The notes: generated from the letters alone by a model not told the origin. Numbered from the stretch's first letter, positions 52,243 through 61,220 are shown. The stretch is DNA of 64,000 nucleotides from CAVVGB01 sp963747715 (GCA_963747715.1 CAVVGB010000009.1:1-64000); one strand, 5' to 3'. Numbers and translations are program-made.

Positions 52243-53180
52243 TGCCCTTCGTCGCACACTGGGACGAGGTCGAGCGCGAGCGGGAGGAGCTCGGCCCGCT
52301 CGCGTCGTGGACGACTGACCTCGGCACGGCGGCGGGCAGCGTCAGCGTCGGCGTCACGCGCTGGCAGGTCGACCCCGGCATGCGCTCGACGCCCGCGCAC
52401 ATCGAGCTGGCCGAGGAGGAGATCTTCTTCGTCTTGAGCGGCTCCGGTCTCTCCTGGCAGTCCGATGGTGAGACGATTGCCGCCTACGAGATCGGCGCGG
52501 GTGACTGCGTCGTCTACCTCGCGACCGAGGTCGTGCACACGCTCCGCGCTGGGCCCGAGGGCCTCGACGTGCTCGCCTTCGGCCAGCGCGCCTACCCCGG
52601 CGGCACGTGGCTTCCTCGCGCCGGCGTCGTCCGCATGCCGCCGGCGTGGGTCGACGCGCCGGCCGGCACGCCGCACCCGTGGCAGCGCGAGGCCGAGGCC
52701 GGCGAGCTCGAGTTTCCGGAGCCGGCCGCACGTCCGGCCAACATCGTCAACCTCACGGACGTCGACGAGGACCCCGAGACGCGCGTCGGTTATTCGGCCG
52801 TGTGGCGGGAGCTCGGTCGTGCTGCCGGGTCGCTCCGCACCGGTCTCAACCACGTCGATTTGTCTCCAGGCGCTCTCGGCTCGCCGTTCCACTGCCACTC
52901 GGCCGAAGAGGAGCTCTTCGTCGTGCTCGACGGAGAGGGCACGCTGCTCCTCGGCGACGAGAGGATTCCGGTGCGACGCGGTCATGTCGTCGCCCGTCCG
53001 CCGGGAACGCGTGTCGCGCACGCGTTCGAGGCCGGCGACGGCGGACTCACCTTCCTCGCGTACGGCACGCGCGAGCCCAACGACATCGCGTACTACCCGC
53101 GCTCGCAGAAGATCTACTTCCGGGGCGTCGGCCTCATGACGCGCGTCGAGAAGCTCGACTACTGGGACGGCGAAGCGTGA
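52242..53180 (+). CDS. bicupin-domain protein
   Basis: 312 residues with two cupin barrels, about 25-125 and 185-290. The second has the metal ligands HCHSAEEELFVVLDGEGTLL and the later His in GTRVAHAFEAGDGGLTF; the first is degenerate (HIELAEEEIFFVLSGSG). Likely an enzyme or sensor for a small polar ligand; not identifiable further. Overlaps both neighbours by 1-4 bp. Confidence 0.8.
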   Translation: MPFVAHWDEVEREREELGPLASWTTDLGTAAGSVSVGVTRWQVDPGMRSTPAHIELAEEEIFFVLSGSGLSWQSDGETIAAYEIGAGDCVVYLATEVVHTLRAGPEGLDVLAFGQRAYPGGTWLPRAGVVRMPPAWVDAPAGTPHPWQREAEAGELEFPEPAARPANIVNLTDVDEDPETRVGYSAVWRELGRAAGSLRTGLNHVDLSPGALGSPFHCHSAEEELFVVLDGEGTLLLGDERIPVRRGHVVARPPGTRVAHAFEAGDGGLTFLAYGTREPNDIAYYPRSQKIYFRGVGLMTRVEKLDYWDGEA

Positions 53181-54076
53181 TACGCGAACACCGGCTCGAG
53201 ACGCCGGACGGTCGCGTGCTCGCCGTCATGGAAGGCGGTGACCCTGCCGGCCCCGCCGTCGTTGTCCACCACGGGACCCCGATGTCGCGCCTGCTGTACG
53301 GACCGAACGTCGCCGATGCGGAAGCGCGCGGCCTGCGGCTCATCGGCTACGACCGGCCGGGCTACGGCGACTCGACGCCGCAACCGGGACGAACGGTCGC
53401 GGATGCAGCGACGGATGTAGCGACCATCGCCGACGCGCTCGGAATCGACCGCTTCGCGACGTGGGGCATCTCCGGCGGCGGACCGCACGCGCTCGCGTGC
53501 GCCGCCTTGCTGCCCGAGCGCGTCGTCGCTGCGGCATCCCTCGCGGGTGCCGCGCCGTACGAGGCAGAGGGGCTCGACTTCGTCGACGGCATGGGCGAGG
53601 GCAACGTCAAGGAGTTCGGGCTCATCCTCGAAGGCCGGGAGAAGCTCGAGCCGTTTCTTTGCGCGGAGCGCGACGCACTGCTCGCCGCCGGCCAGGAGGG
53701 ACTGGCCGAGGGGATGCGGACGCTGCTCACTCCGGTCGACGCCGCCGCGTTCACGGGCGAGACCGCGGAGTTCCTGTTCGAGTCGCTCCGGGTCGGCAGC
53801 GCAAATCGAATCGACGGCTGGCTCGACGACGACCTTGCCTTCGTCAAGCCGTGGGGTTGCAGCGTCGAGCAGATCAGCGTGCCCGTGCTTCTGTGGCAAG
53901 GAGCCGAGGATCGCTTCGTGCCGCTCGCCCACGGCGAGTGGCTCGCGAGACGCATCCCGACATGCCAGGCGCATCTGTCGCCTGAGGACGGCCACATCAC
54001 GCTGCTCGTGCGCCGCGTGGGCGAGGTGCACGAGTGGCTCGCCGCGGCGTTCGAGAACGTCGCAACCGCTCGGTGA
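53177..54076 (+). CDS. alpha/beta hydrolase
   Basis: 299 residues. Oxyanion HHGTPMSRLLYGP, LIGYDRPGYGDSTPQPGRTV, the nucleophile Ser in WGISGGGPHALACAAL (GxSxG), an acid in LLWQGAEDRFVPLAHGEW and His in LSPEDGHITLLV. Substrate unknown. GTG start overlapping the cupin gene; the recG start overlaps its stop. Confidence 0.87.
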   Translation: MIREHRLETPDGRVLAVMEGGDPAGPAVVVHHGTPMSRLLYGPNVADAEARGLRLIGYDRPGYGDSTPQPGRTVADAATDVATIADALGIDRFATWGISGGGPHALACAALLPERVVAAASLAGAAPYEAEGLDFVDGMGEGNVKEFGLILEGREKLEPFLCAERDALLAAGQEGLAEGMRTLLTPVDAAAFTGETAEFLFESLRVGSANRIDGWLDDDLAFVKPWGCSVEQISVPVLLWQGAEDRFVPLAHGEWLARRIPTCQAHLSPEDGHITLLVRRVGEVHEWLAAAFENVATAR

Positions 54077-56142
54077 GCACGCAGACCGCGCCCGCCGGCT
54101 TCGCCGGCCTCGAACAGGGGATCCCGAAATCGAAGTTCCGGGTCGGCGAGCAGGCGCCGCTCTCGAGCCTGGCGGGAGTGGGACCGCGGATGACGGACCG
54201 TCTCACGCGGCTCGGGCTCGCCACCGTGCGCGATCTCGCCGAGTATCGCCCGCGCGCGTATCTCGACTGGGGCGGCGCGAAGACGTTCGGCGACCTTTCC
54301 GCGGGCGAGGAGGGAACCGTCCGCTGCACGCTGCAGCGCATCCGTGTGCGCCCGACGCGGCGGCGCAACCTCAAGATCGTTGAAGGCGTGGTGCTGGACG
54401 CCGAAGGCGCGCGCGAGACCGCCATCTGGTTCAACCAGCAGCATCTCGCGAAGCTCGCCGCCGGGACCGAGCTGCTCCTGCACGGCACGCGCGAGCTCGG
54501 CGGCGGCTTCCGCGTCATCCGGCATGAGGTAGGTGGCGCGGGCGTGCACACCATCGGCCTCGTTCCCGAGTATCCCGCGACGGAGGAGCTGCCCTCGTAC
54601 CGCCTGCGCTCGTTCGTCGAGGCGGCGCTGCCGCTCTTCCGCTGGTTTCCCGACGCGTTGCCCGCGACGGTTCGTCAGGAAGAAGGCGCGCCGCTTCGCC
54701 CCGACGCGCTTGCCGCCGTTCATCGCCCGGAGCGGCGCGAGCACGCGGAGGCGGGCCGTAGGCGGCTGGCGCTCGAAGAGCTCCTCGTGCTCCAGCTCGG
54801 CTTCCTCGACCGCCGCCGCGAGCGCGAGGAGACGACGCGCGCGCCCGCGCTCGGCGACCCCGGCGATCTCATCACGCGTTACAGGCAGGTGCTCCCATTC
54901 ACGCTCACCGACGAGCAGGAGAAGGCGATCGCGGAGATCGACGCCGACCTCCACGGGCAGCGCCCGATGCAGCGGTTGCTGCAGGGGGACGTCGGCTCGG
55001 GCAAGACGGTGGTTGCTCTCTACGCGCTCCTGCGGGCGGTGGAGAACGGTCACCAGGGCGCCCTCATGGCGCCAACAGAAACCCTCGCTGAGCAGCACTT
55101 CTTTACCGTCGAGCCGCTCTGTCGCGAGCTCGGCGTGACGGCGTCCCTCCTGACCGGCTCGCTGAAGGGCGAGCTCGCCGGGGCCGACGTCGTCGTCGGC
55201 ACGCACGCGCTTATCCAGGAAGGCGTGGCGTGGAGGAGCCTGGCCGTGGCCGTCGTCGACGAGCAGCACCGCTTCGGCGTCGAGCAGCGCCGCGCGCTCG
55301 GCACGCAAGCCGCGCACGTCCTGCACATGACCGCGACGCCGATCCCTCGCACGCTCGCGCAGACGGTCTACGGCGACCTCGACGTCACCGAGATCACACG
55401 GTCGCCCAAAGGCCGCCGCCCCGTCATCACGAGCTGGGTGAGCCACGAGCGCAGCAGCGAGGCGTACACGCGGCTGCGCAAGCACCTGGAAGAAGGTCGG
55501 CAGGCATACGTGGTCTGTCCCTTGATCTCGGAATCCGAGGCGATCGAGGCGCGGGCCGCCGAAGACGAAGCGGAACGACTGAAGCGGGCCGAGCTCAAGA
55601 ACCTTCGGGTTGGCTGCCTGCACGGTCGCCTGCGACCGAACGAGCGACGCTCCGTCATGGACGCCTTCAAGCGCCGCGAGCTCGACGTTCTCGTCTCGAC
55701 GACCGTCATCGAGGTCGGTGTCGACGTCCCGAACGCGACGATCATGATCGTGCAGGAGGCCGATCGCTTCGGCCTCGCGCAGCTGCATCAGCTGCGCGGG
55801 CGCGTCGGGCGCGGGGCGGAGCAGTCCTACTGCCTGCTCGTCTCGCGTCCGAAGGACGAGCTGACCGAGGACGCGAAGCACCGCCTCGATGCGCTCGTCG
55901 GGATCTCCGACGGGTTCAAGCTCGCCGAGGTCGATCTCGAGATTCGCGGCGAGGGTCAATTGCTCGGGACGCGCCAGTCGGGTCTCGCCGACCTCAAGTT
56001 CGCGAGCCTCTCCACCGATCGCGACCTGATCGCGAAGGCGCGCACGTGGGCGGAGACCCTCGCGGGCGAGGACGAAGACATCGTCGCGCCGCTCCGCGAC
56101 GAGGCGGAGCGCATGCATGAGGATCATCGCGGGTTCGCGTAA
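54073..56142 (+). CDS. recG: ATP-dependent DNA helicase RecG
   Basis: 689 residues. Wedge (OB) domain at 20-170 (PLSSLAGVGPRMTDRLTRLG), Walker A LLQGDVGSGKTVVALYAL, DEQH box VVDEQHRFGVEQR, MTATPIPRTLA, and motif VI QLRGRVGRGAEQS. Remodels stalled replication forks and recombination junctions. GTG start overlaps the hydrolase stop as GTGA, and the 3' end overlaps rsmD by 26 bp. Confidence 0.94.
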   Translation: MSTQTAPAGFAGLEQGIPKSKFRVGEQAPLSSLAGVGPRMTDRLTRLGLATVRDLAEYRPRAYLDWGGAKTFGDLSAGEEGTVRCTLQRIRVRPTRRRNLKIVEGVVLDAEGARETAIWFNQQHLAKLAAGTELLLHGTRELGGGFRVIRHEVGGAGVHTIGLVPEYPATEELPSYRLRSFVEAALPLFRWFPDALPATVRQEEGAPLRPDALAAVHRPERREHAEAGRRRLALEELLVLQLGFLDRRREREETTRAPALGDPGDLITRYRQVLPFTLTDEQEKAIAEIDADLHGQRPMQRLLQGDVGSGKTVVALYALLRAVENGHQGALMAPTETLAEQHFFTVEPLCRELGVTASLLTGSLKGELAGADVVVGTHALIQEGVAWRSLAVAVVDEQHRFGVEQRRALGTQAAHVLHMTATPIPRTLAQTVYGDLDVTEITRSPKGRRPVITSWVSHERSSEAYTRLRKHLEEGRQAYVVCPLISESEAIEARAAEDEAERLKRAELKNLRVGCLHGRLRPNERRSVMDAFKRRELDVLVSTTVIEVGVDVPNATIMIVQEADRFGLAQLHQLRGRVGRGAEQSYCLLVSRPKDELTEDAKHRLDALVGISDGFKLAEVDLEIRGEGQLLGTRQSGLADLKFASLSTDRDLIAKARTWAETLAGEDEDIVAPLRDEAERMHEDHRGFA

Positions 56143-56653
56143 GGGCGCGCGCATCTTCGCGCCGCGCGGCCACGACGTTCGCCCGACGGGCGACCGCGTG
56201 CGCGAAGCGGTCTTCAACCTCGTCGGGTCCGTGGACGACATGGACGTGCTCGACCTGTTCGCCGGCTCGGGCGCGATGGGTCTCGAGGCGCTCTCGCGTG
56301 GCGCAGCCCAGGTGACGTTCGTCGAAGCCGACCGCGCGGCGGCCGACACGATCGTGCGCAACCTCGACAAGCTCAAGCTCGAGGGCGCGACGGTGCTCCG
56401 GGACGACGCTGCGCGCAAGCTGGCCGCGGATGCAGCCGTCGGCAGGCGTTACGATCTCGTGCTCATCGACCCGCCCTATCGAATGCTCGCCCGCCTCCTG
56501 CCAACGCTCGCTGCCTACCTGCCGGCGGTTGTCGCGCCGGACGGCCTCGTGATCGTCGAGTCAGACGCCAAGGAGGAGCCCGAGCTTCCCTTGCCGCAGC
56601 GGACCACCCGTCGCTACGGGTCCGCGCGCGTCACGGTCTTCCTCGCGCAATGA
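56117..56653 (+). CDS. rsmD: 16S rRNA (guanine-966-N2) methyltransferase
   Basis: 178 residues. MRIIAGSRKGARIFAPRGHD, VREAVFNLVGSVDDMDVLDL then FAGSGAMGLEALSRGA for SAM and the catalytic DPPY in LVLIDPPYRML. Standard recG-rsmD-coaD order; overlaps coaD by 4 bp. Confidence 0.94.
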   Translation: MRIIAGSRKGARIFAPRGHDVRPTGDRVREAVFNLVGSVDDMDVLDLFAGSGAMGLEALSRGAAQVTFVEADRAAADTIVRNLDKLKLEGATVLRDDAARKLAADAAVGRRYDLVLIDPPYRMLARLLPTLAAYLPAVVAPDGLVIVESDAKEEPELPLPQRTTRRYGSARVTVFLAQ

Positions 56654-57180
56654 AGGACGGAACGCCCATCACCGCTATCTGCCCGGGGACGTACGACCCG
56701 GTGACGAACGGCCACCTCGACATCATCGCGCGCGCGGCAGCGATCTTCGACCGCGTCGTCGTCGGCGTGGTGCGCGACCCGCAGCACAAGCAGGCGATGT
56801 TCACCGTGGAGGAGCGAGTCGACTTCCTGCGGGACGCCCTCGTCGGCCACGACAACGTCGAGGTGGACGTCTTCGCCGAGCTCGTGGTCGAGTTCGCCCG
56901 CCGCTGGGGGGCCAAGACGATGGTGAAGGGCCTCCGGGCCATCTCCGACTTCGAGTGGGAGTTCCAGATGCACCACCTGAACCGCACCCTGGCCCCTGAC
57001 ATCGAGACGCTCTACCTCATGTCCAGCCCGCAGTACAGCTTCCTCTCCTCGAGCGGGATCAAGGAGGTGGCCTCCTTCGGCGGGAGCGTCGAGGACCTCG
57101 TGCCCCAGCCGGTTGCCAGGCGCTTCCAGGAGAAGTTCTCCCGCCCGAAGCCTGGTGCGCCGCTTTCGCCACAAGAGTAA
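56650..57180 (+). CDS. coaD: phosphopantetheine adenylyltransferase
   Basis: 176 residues. CPGTYDPVTNGHLDIIARAA with the T/HxGH nucleotide site, KTMVKGLRAISDFEWEFQMH, and SSPQYSFLSSSGIKEVASFG. Adds AMP to 4'-phosphopantetheine in coenzyme A synthesis; CoA in turn supplies the AcpP prosthetic group. Confidence 0.95.
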   Translation: MKDGTPITAICPGTYDPVTNGHLDIIARAAAIFDRVVVGVVRDPQHKQAMFTVEERVDFLRDALVGHDNVEVDVFAELVVEFARRWGAKTMVKGLRAISDFEWEFQMHHLNRTLAPDIETLYLMSSPQYSFLSSSGIKEVASFGGSVEDLVPQPVARRFQEKFSRPKPGAPLSPQE

Positions 57181-57192
57181 ACTCCTGCACCT

Positions 57193-57687
57193 ATGGACGT
57201 TCTCGTACTCATCGACAAGCTCGACGACCTCGTTCACAACGCCAAGGCCGTCCCCCTGACCGACCAGGTCCGCATCGACCGCGAGGAGATCTACGACATC
57301 CTCGACCAGATGCGGGCGACGATTCCCGAGGAGATCAAGCAGGCTCGCTGGATCGTCAAGGAGCGGCAGGAGATGCTGGCCGAAGCGAAGCGGGAAGCGG
57401 ACCGGATCCTCGGGGAGGCCCGCGAGCAGGCCGTACGTGAGGCCTCGCAGACCGAGATCGTCAAGCTGGCCGAGCGGCAAGCCCAGGAGATCGTCGAAGA
57501 CGCCCGTCGCCAGGCGCGCGAGACGCGCCTCGAGATGGAGGACTGGGCCGACTCGATCCTGTCCACGCTCGAGGTCAATCTCGATAAGTTCCTCGGGGCG
57601 GTCAGGCGCGGGCGCGAACGGCTGCACGAGCGCTCGCAAGAGACGGTCGTGGCCGGCGTCGCAGAGCCTGAAGAAACCGTCGTTTAG
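57193..57687 (+). CDS. coiled-coil protein of the ATPase-like conserved family next to coaD
   Basis: 164 residues, mostly one long charged helix (ERQEMLAEAKREADRILGEA, LAERQAQEIVEDARRQARET) after MDVLVLIDKLDDLVHNAKAV. This type of protein is common between coaD and the DUF177/rpmF genes in actinobacteria, and some annotations compare it with ATP synthase subunit b or DivIVA-like proteins. A role in cell-envelope organisation is possible but not shown. Confidence 0.7.
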   Translation: MDVLVLIDKLDDLVHNAKAVPLTDQVRIDREEIYDILDQMRATIPEEIKQARWIVKERQEMLAEAKREADRILGEAREQAVREASQTEIVKLAERQAQEIVEDARRQARETRLEMEDWADSILSTLEVNLDKFLGAVRRGRERLHERSQETVVAGVAEPEETVV

Positions 57688-57717
57688 CCCGAAAACGCGT
57701 CGGCTACCCTGACCGTG

Positions 57718-57887
57718 TCATAACGGTCGCCCTTTTCGCATCCCGTATCCGCGGCGGCGCTGCGAAGCGTCGCCTCACCGCGTCCTCGGTCGCGCCCGTA
57801 GCTTCCGGCTACGAACGCTCCCTGCGTCCTCGTGAGGCTCGCTTCTCGCGGCCCGCGAACGCGGCCTGCTCAAAGGACGACCTATGA
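57718..57887 (+). repeat. structured intergenic element, type B copy 3
   Basis: End pair: TCATAACGGTCGCCCTTT from 57718 with AAAGGACGACCTATGA (57872-57887). The stem GAAGCG-TC-GCCTCAC (57764-57778) pairs with GTGAGGC-T-CGCTTC (57832-57845), changed on both sides relative to copy 1. The hairpin CGTAGC (57797-57802) / GCTACG (57808-57813) lies between the two boxes; the right side hairpin is CCGCG-AA-CGCGG. The ATG of the DUF177 gene (57884) is within the right end. Confidence 0.75.
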
Positions 57888-58393
57888 CGGTCTTCAACGT
57901 CCGTACGGTCAGGCTTCAGTCCGGCGATCATTTCCGGGACGCCAAGAAGGTGGCGCTCGAGCCCCTCGAGCTCGGCGGGCAGCGCTATGTCCCGGTCCCG
58001 GAGGAGCCGGAGGCGATCCTGACGCTCAGCCGGCTCACGTCAGGGCTCATGCTCGAGCTCGAGTTCGACGTGCGCGTAGCGGGGCCGTGCATGCGCTGCC
58101 TGGCCGACGCCGGGGTGTCCGTGGCGGCGCAGGGCAAGGAGTACCACGCCACGAGCCCCGGCGAGGTCGAGGAGCTCCGCACCCCGTATCTCGTCGACGA
58201 CCGCCTCGACCTCTCGTCGTGGGCGCGCGACGTCGTCGTTCTCGCGCTTCCGGACAAGATCCTCTGCCGGCCCGATTGCGCCGGTCTATGCCCGGTGTGC
58301 GGCCGGGACCTCAACGTCGAGCCGCACGTCCACGAGGAGGAGACCCGCGACCCGCGCTGGGCGGAGCTCGAGAAGCTCAAGGAAAGGCTCTAG
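57884..58393 (+). CDS. YceD/DUF177 family protein
   Basis: 169 residues. Central VAGPCMRCLADAGVSVAAQG and C-terminal CRPDCAGLCPVCGRDLNVEP provide four or more Cys, likely a metal site. DUF177 proteins are needed for 23S rRNA accumulation in plants and are found next to rpmF in most bacteria, as here. The start codon is in the terminal repeat of the upstream element. Confidence 0.88.
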   Translation: MTVFNVRTVRLQSGDHFRDAKKVALEPLELGGQRYVPVPEEPEAILTLSRLTSGLMLELEFDVRVAGPCMRCLADAGVSVAAQGKEYHATSPGEVEELRTPYLVDDRLDLSSWARDVVVLALPDKILCRPDCAGLCPVCGRDLNVEPHVHEEETRDPRWAELEKLKERL

Positions 58394-58404
58394 CGCTCCG
58401 TTGC

Positions 58405-58446
58405 TTCCGGGCCGGGCATGCCCGGCCCTACTCGTCCGAGAACGAA
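58405..58446 (+). repeat. GCATGC-centred palindrome with conserved tail, copy 2
   Basis: GGGCCGGGCATGCCCGGCCC (58409-58428) followed by TACTCGTCCGAG, as at 36934-36977. Begins 12 nt after the DUF177 stop codon. Confidence 0.65.
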
Positions 58447-58461
58447 GGCTTGAGGAGGTAG

Positions 58462-58481
58462 GGGCGAGGCATGCCTCGCCC
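58462..58481 (+). repeat. third GCATGC-type palindrome, before rpmF
   Basis: GGGCGAGGCATGCCTCGCCC, a perfect 20-bp palindrome that keeps the GGCATGCC centre but changes the flanks on both sides. It ends 2 nt before the rpmF -10 box. Confidence 0.55.
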
Positions 58482-58483
58482 GG

Positions 58484-58489
58484 TACACT
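58484..58489 (+). promoter_or_regulatory. candidate -10 box for rpmF
   Basis: TACACT ends 10 nt before the ATG at 58500, right behind the palindrome. Confidence 0.45.
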
Positions 58490-58499
58490 CATTGCGCTC

Positions 58500-58688
58500 A
58501 TGGCCGTCCCGAAGCGAAAAACATCGAAGTCGCGCCGCGACAAGCGCCGCGCGACCCACAAGATCTCGATTCCCGCTCTCGTCGAGTGCCAGCAGTGCCA
58601 CCGGCCCAAGCGGCCGCATCACGTCTGCCCGACCTGCGGCACGTACCGCGGCCGCGAGGTCGAGCCGCTCGAGACTCCTGCGCCGTAG
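58500..58688 (+). CDS. rpmF: 50S ribosomal protein L32
   Basis: 62 residues. MAVPKRKTSKSRRDKRRATH and the zinc cysteines CQQC and CPTCG. Followed directly by plsX, the usual rpmF-plsX pair. Confidence 0.95.
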   Translation: MAVPKRKTSKSRRDKRRATHKISIPALVECQQCHRPKRPHHVCPTCGTYRGREVEPLETPAP

Positions 58689-59696
58689 ATGACTCTGGTT
58701 CGGGTCGCCGTCGACGCCATGGGCGGCGACCGGGCCCCGGCCGAGATCATCGCGGGCGCGCTTCAGGCGGCGTCCGCTGACATCCAACCCGTCCTCTTCG
58801 GGCGGGCGTCCGAGGTCACGCCGCTGGCCGGCGGGCTCGAGGTCGTCGAATGCCCCGATGTGGTCGCGATGGACGAGAAGCCCTCGGACGCGGCCCGGGA
58901 CAAGCGCGAGAGCTCGATGTTCGCCGCCTGTCGTGCCGTGGCGGAGGGATCGGCGGACGCTGTCGTCTCGGCGGGGAACACGGGCGCGATGCTCGCCGCG
59001 GGCCTGCTCGAGCTGCGGCGCCTCCCCGACGTCCACCGTCCGGCGATCGCTGCCGTCCTCCCGGCCCTCGGCGGTCCCTCGGTCCTGCTCGATTCCGGGG
59101 CGAACGCAGACGCTCGCCCCGAGCACCTGCTCCAGTTCGCCCACATGGGAACGGTGTTCGCCCACGAGATCCTCGACGTGGCCCAGCCGGACGTGGGCCT
59201 CCTCTCGATCGGCGAGGAGGCGGAGAAGGGCAACAAGCTCGTCCGGGAGGCGCACGGCCTGCTCCTCGAGAGCGGGCTGCGCTTCAAGGGCAACGTCGAG
59301 AGCCGCGACCTTCTGGCCCACGCCGCCGATGTGGTCGTCTGCGACGGCTTCACGGGGAACATGGCCTTGAAGCTCATGGAAGGGACGATCAAGACGACCT
59401 TTCAGGCTCTCCGCGAGGAGATCGCCGCCTCGCTCCCCGGCAAGCTTGGCGGGCTTCTCATCCGGCCGGCGGCGCGGGGCGTCCGCGGCCGACTCGATCC
59501 GGAGACGTACGGAGGCGCCTATCTCCTCGGGCTACGCGGCCTTGCAGTGATCGCGCACGGGAACTCGTCGCGGACGGCGATCGCGAACGCGATCACGTAC
59601 GCGGCGCGCGGGGTACGGGGCCGGGTCGTCGAGCGGGTGGCCGAGCACCTCCGCGAGGGCGTGGGCGAGCCGTCCGCTGAGCCAATCGGCCGCTGA
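58689..59696 (+). CDS. plsX: phosphate acyltransferase PlsX
   Basis: 335 residues. VAVDAMGGDRAPAEIIAGAL at the N-terminus, SAGNTGAMLAAGLLELRRL, IGEEAEKGNKLVREAHGLL and CDGFTGNMALKLMEGTIKTT. Makes acyl-phosphate from acyl-ACP for phospholipid synthesis; acpP follows. Start adjoins the rpmF stop. Confidence 0.95.
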   Translation: MTLVRVAVDAMGGDRAPAEIIAGALQAASADIQPVLFGRASEVTPLAGGLEVVECPDVVAMDEKPSDAARDKRESSMFAACRAVAEGSADAVVSAGNTGAMLAAGLLELRRLPDVHRPAIAAVLPALGGPSVLLDSGANADARPEHLLQFAHMGTVFAHEILDVAQPDVGLLSIGEEAEKGNKLVREAHGLLLESGLRFKGNVESRDLLAHAADVVVCDGFTGNMALKLMEGTIKTTFQALREEIAASLPGKLGGLLIRPAARGVRGRLDPETYGGAYLLGLRGLAVIAHGNSSRTAIANAITYAARGVRGRVVERVAEHLREGVGEPSAEPIGR

Positions 59697-59752
59697 AACC
59701 GTGGTAGCATCCGCCGTCCGCTGAGCCCGAGAGAAAGGCAGGTAGGCGAGGA

Positions 59753-59998
59753 ATGGCAGCTTCGCGGGAGGAGATCTACGAGCGGGTCAAGGAAGTCCTG
59801 ACCGAGCAGCTCGGGATCGAAGAGGCACAGATCACCGAGGAAGCCAACTTCCAGGAGGATTTGGACGCTGACTCGCTCGATCTCGTGGAGCTCATCATGG
59901 AGCTCGAGGATCAGTTCGGGGTCAAGATCTCGGACGAGGACGCTCAGTCGATTCAAACCGTGGGTCAGGCCGTCGACTACATCTCGTCGCACCAGTAG
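59753..59998 (+). CDS. acpP: acyl carrier protein
   Basis: 81 residues. The 4'-phosphopantetheine Ser is in DLDADSLDLVELIMELEDQF. Acidic four-helix protein that carries acyl chains for fatty acid and phospholipid synthesis. GGCGAGGA upstream is its ribosome site. Confidence 0.95.
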   Translation: MAASREEIYERVKEVLTEQLGIEEAQITEEANFQEDLDADSLDLVELIMELEDQFGVKISDEDAQSIQTVGQAVDYISSHQ

Positions 59999-59999
59999 T

Positions 60000-60683
60000 C
60001 CCAGCGCTCGGGGCTCCGACCAACCTCTCCTCGAGCTGATCGACAGCCTGCCGGAGGACCGGCTTCGGCACGCGTTCACGCACGCCTCGTGGGCGGAGGA
60101 GCGCTCGCAGTCCTACGAGCGCCTCGAGTTTCTGGGTGACAGCGTGCTGGGCCTCGCCATCGCGCAGGATCTCTACGACCGCTTTCCGGACGAGGGGGAG
60201 GGCCGGCTCGCGAAGATCCGCGCCCACGTCGTCTCGCGCCAGAGCTGCGCCGTGGTCGGGCGGCGTCTCGGGCTGGGGGAACGCCTGGCCGAGCTTGCCG
60301 GGAGAACCGACCCCGACGAGCTCGAGCGGCTGACGCGCAATCGCAACGTGATCTCCGCGCTCGTCGAGGCCTGCCTCGGTGCGCTCTACCTCGAGCACGG
60401 CTTCGAGACGATCCGAGAGCCGATCGTCTCGGCCTTCGCCGACCGGATCGACTATGCGCTCGAGGGTCACGTCGACTTCAAGACCGAGCTCCAGGAAGAG
60501 CTCGCGCGCCGTGGCCAGTCGGTCTCCTACGCCGTTCTCGAGGTGACCGGGCCTCCGCACGACCGCACCTTCCGTTGCTCGGCGAACATCGACGGCGAAG
60601 AGGTCGGCCTCGGCACCGGCCCGTCCAAGAAGGCGGCCGAGCAGATGGCAGCCCGCGAGGCCCTCGGCAAGCTAGGCGAATAG
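60000..60683 (+). CDS. rnc: ribonuclease III (start codon missing)
   Basis: About 228 residues. Catalytic domain HAFTHASWAEERSQSYERLE and FLGDSVLGLAIAQDLYDRFP, NVISALVEACLGALYLEHGF, and a C-terminal double-stranded RNA-binding domain ending GPSKKAAEQMAAREALGKL. Processes rRNA precursors. No ATG, GTG or TTG lies in frame between the acpP stop and RHAFTHAS. Inserting one G after TAGT (59999) would give TAGTGCCC, with GTG overlapping the acpP stop, so one base is probably missing. Confidence 0.88.
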   Translation, partial: PSARGSDQPLLELIDSLPEDRLRHAFTHASWAEERSQSYERLEFLGDSVLGLAIAQDLYDRFPDEGEGRLAKIRAHVVSRQSCAVVGRRLGLGERLAELAGRTDPDELERLTRNRNVISALVEACLGALYLEHGFETIREPIVSAFADRIDYALEGHVDFKTELQEELARRGQSVSYAVLEVTGPPHDRTFRCSANIDGEEVGLGTGPSKKAAEQMAAREALGKLGE

Positions 60684-60691
60684 GAGGCCCG

Positions 60692-61048
60692 ATGGCACGC
60701 ATCCTCGTCCACTGCGCGACCGGTCCGGAGAATCCGACCCGCGCCGCGCTCGCCCTGCTCGTCGCGCGCACCGCGGCCGAAGAAGGCCACGACGTGCAGG
60801 TCTTCCTGGCCGGCGACGCTGTCCAGTTCGCCCGTGCGGAGACCGCCGGCGCCGCGACGGGTGTAGGCACGGGATCCGTGTCCGAGCACCTGGACGCCCT
60901 GGCTGCGGCCGGCGTTCCCCTGTTCCTGTCGGGCATGTCCAGCAAGGCCAGGGCCATCGACGCGTCGGTCCGGGAGGGCGTCGACCTGGTGACGCCCCAG
61001 AAGCTCGTCGAGCTCGCGACCTCGGCCGAGACCGTCCTTACGTATTGA
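60692..61048 (+). CDS. DsrE family protein
   Basis: 118 residues. RILVHCATGPENPTRAALAL, DVQVFLAGDAVQFARAETAG and VPLFLSGMSSKARAIDASV match the DsrE/F-like fold. No conserved Cys is seen at the sulfur-carrier position, so sulfur transfer is doubtful. The start is 8 bp after rnc with GGAGGC ahead. Confidence 0.78.
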   Translation: MARILVHCATGPENPTRAALALLVARTAAEEGHDVQVFLAGDAVQFARAETAGAATGVGTGSVSEHLDALAAAGVPLFLSGMSSKARAIDASVREGVDLVTPQKLVELATSAETVLTY

Positions 61049-61052
61049 CCCA

Positions 61053-61220
61053 GGAGGACTTGACGGAACATCAGCTGTTCCGCAGGGCCGCACTGGATCC
61101 CCGCGAGCCGGCGTCCTCGGTCGCGCCCGTATTTCAGACCAATACGAACGCTCCCTGCGTCCTTGGCTCGACGACGCCCAGGTGCACCCCTGCGGGGAGC
61201 GATGCCCCGCCAAGCCCTCC
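61053..61220 (+). repeat. structured intergenic element, type A copy 2
   Basis: Ends GGAGGACTTG (61053-61062) and CAAGCCCTCC (61211-61220) pair with one mismatch. Inside: left hairpin GGAACA-tcagc-TGTTCC (61065-61081); GCACTGG (61090-61096) with CCAGgTGC (61178-61185), a paired change from type A copy 1; GCGAGCC (61103-61109) with GGCTCG (61165-61170); core hairpin CGTATT (61128-61133) / AATACG (61141-61146). Ends 37 nt before smc. Confidence 0.75.
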
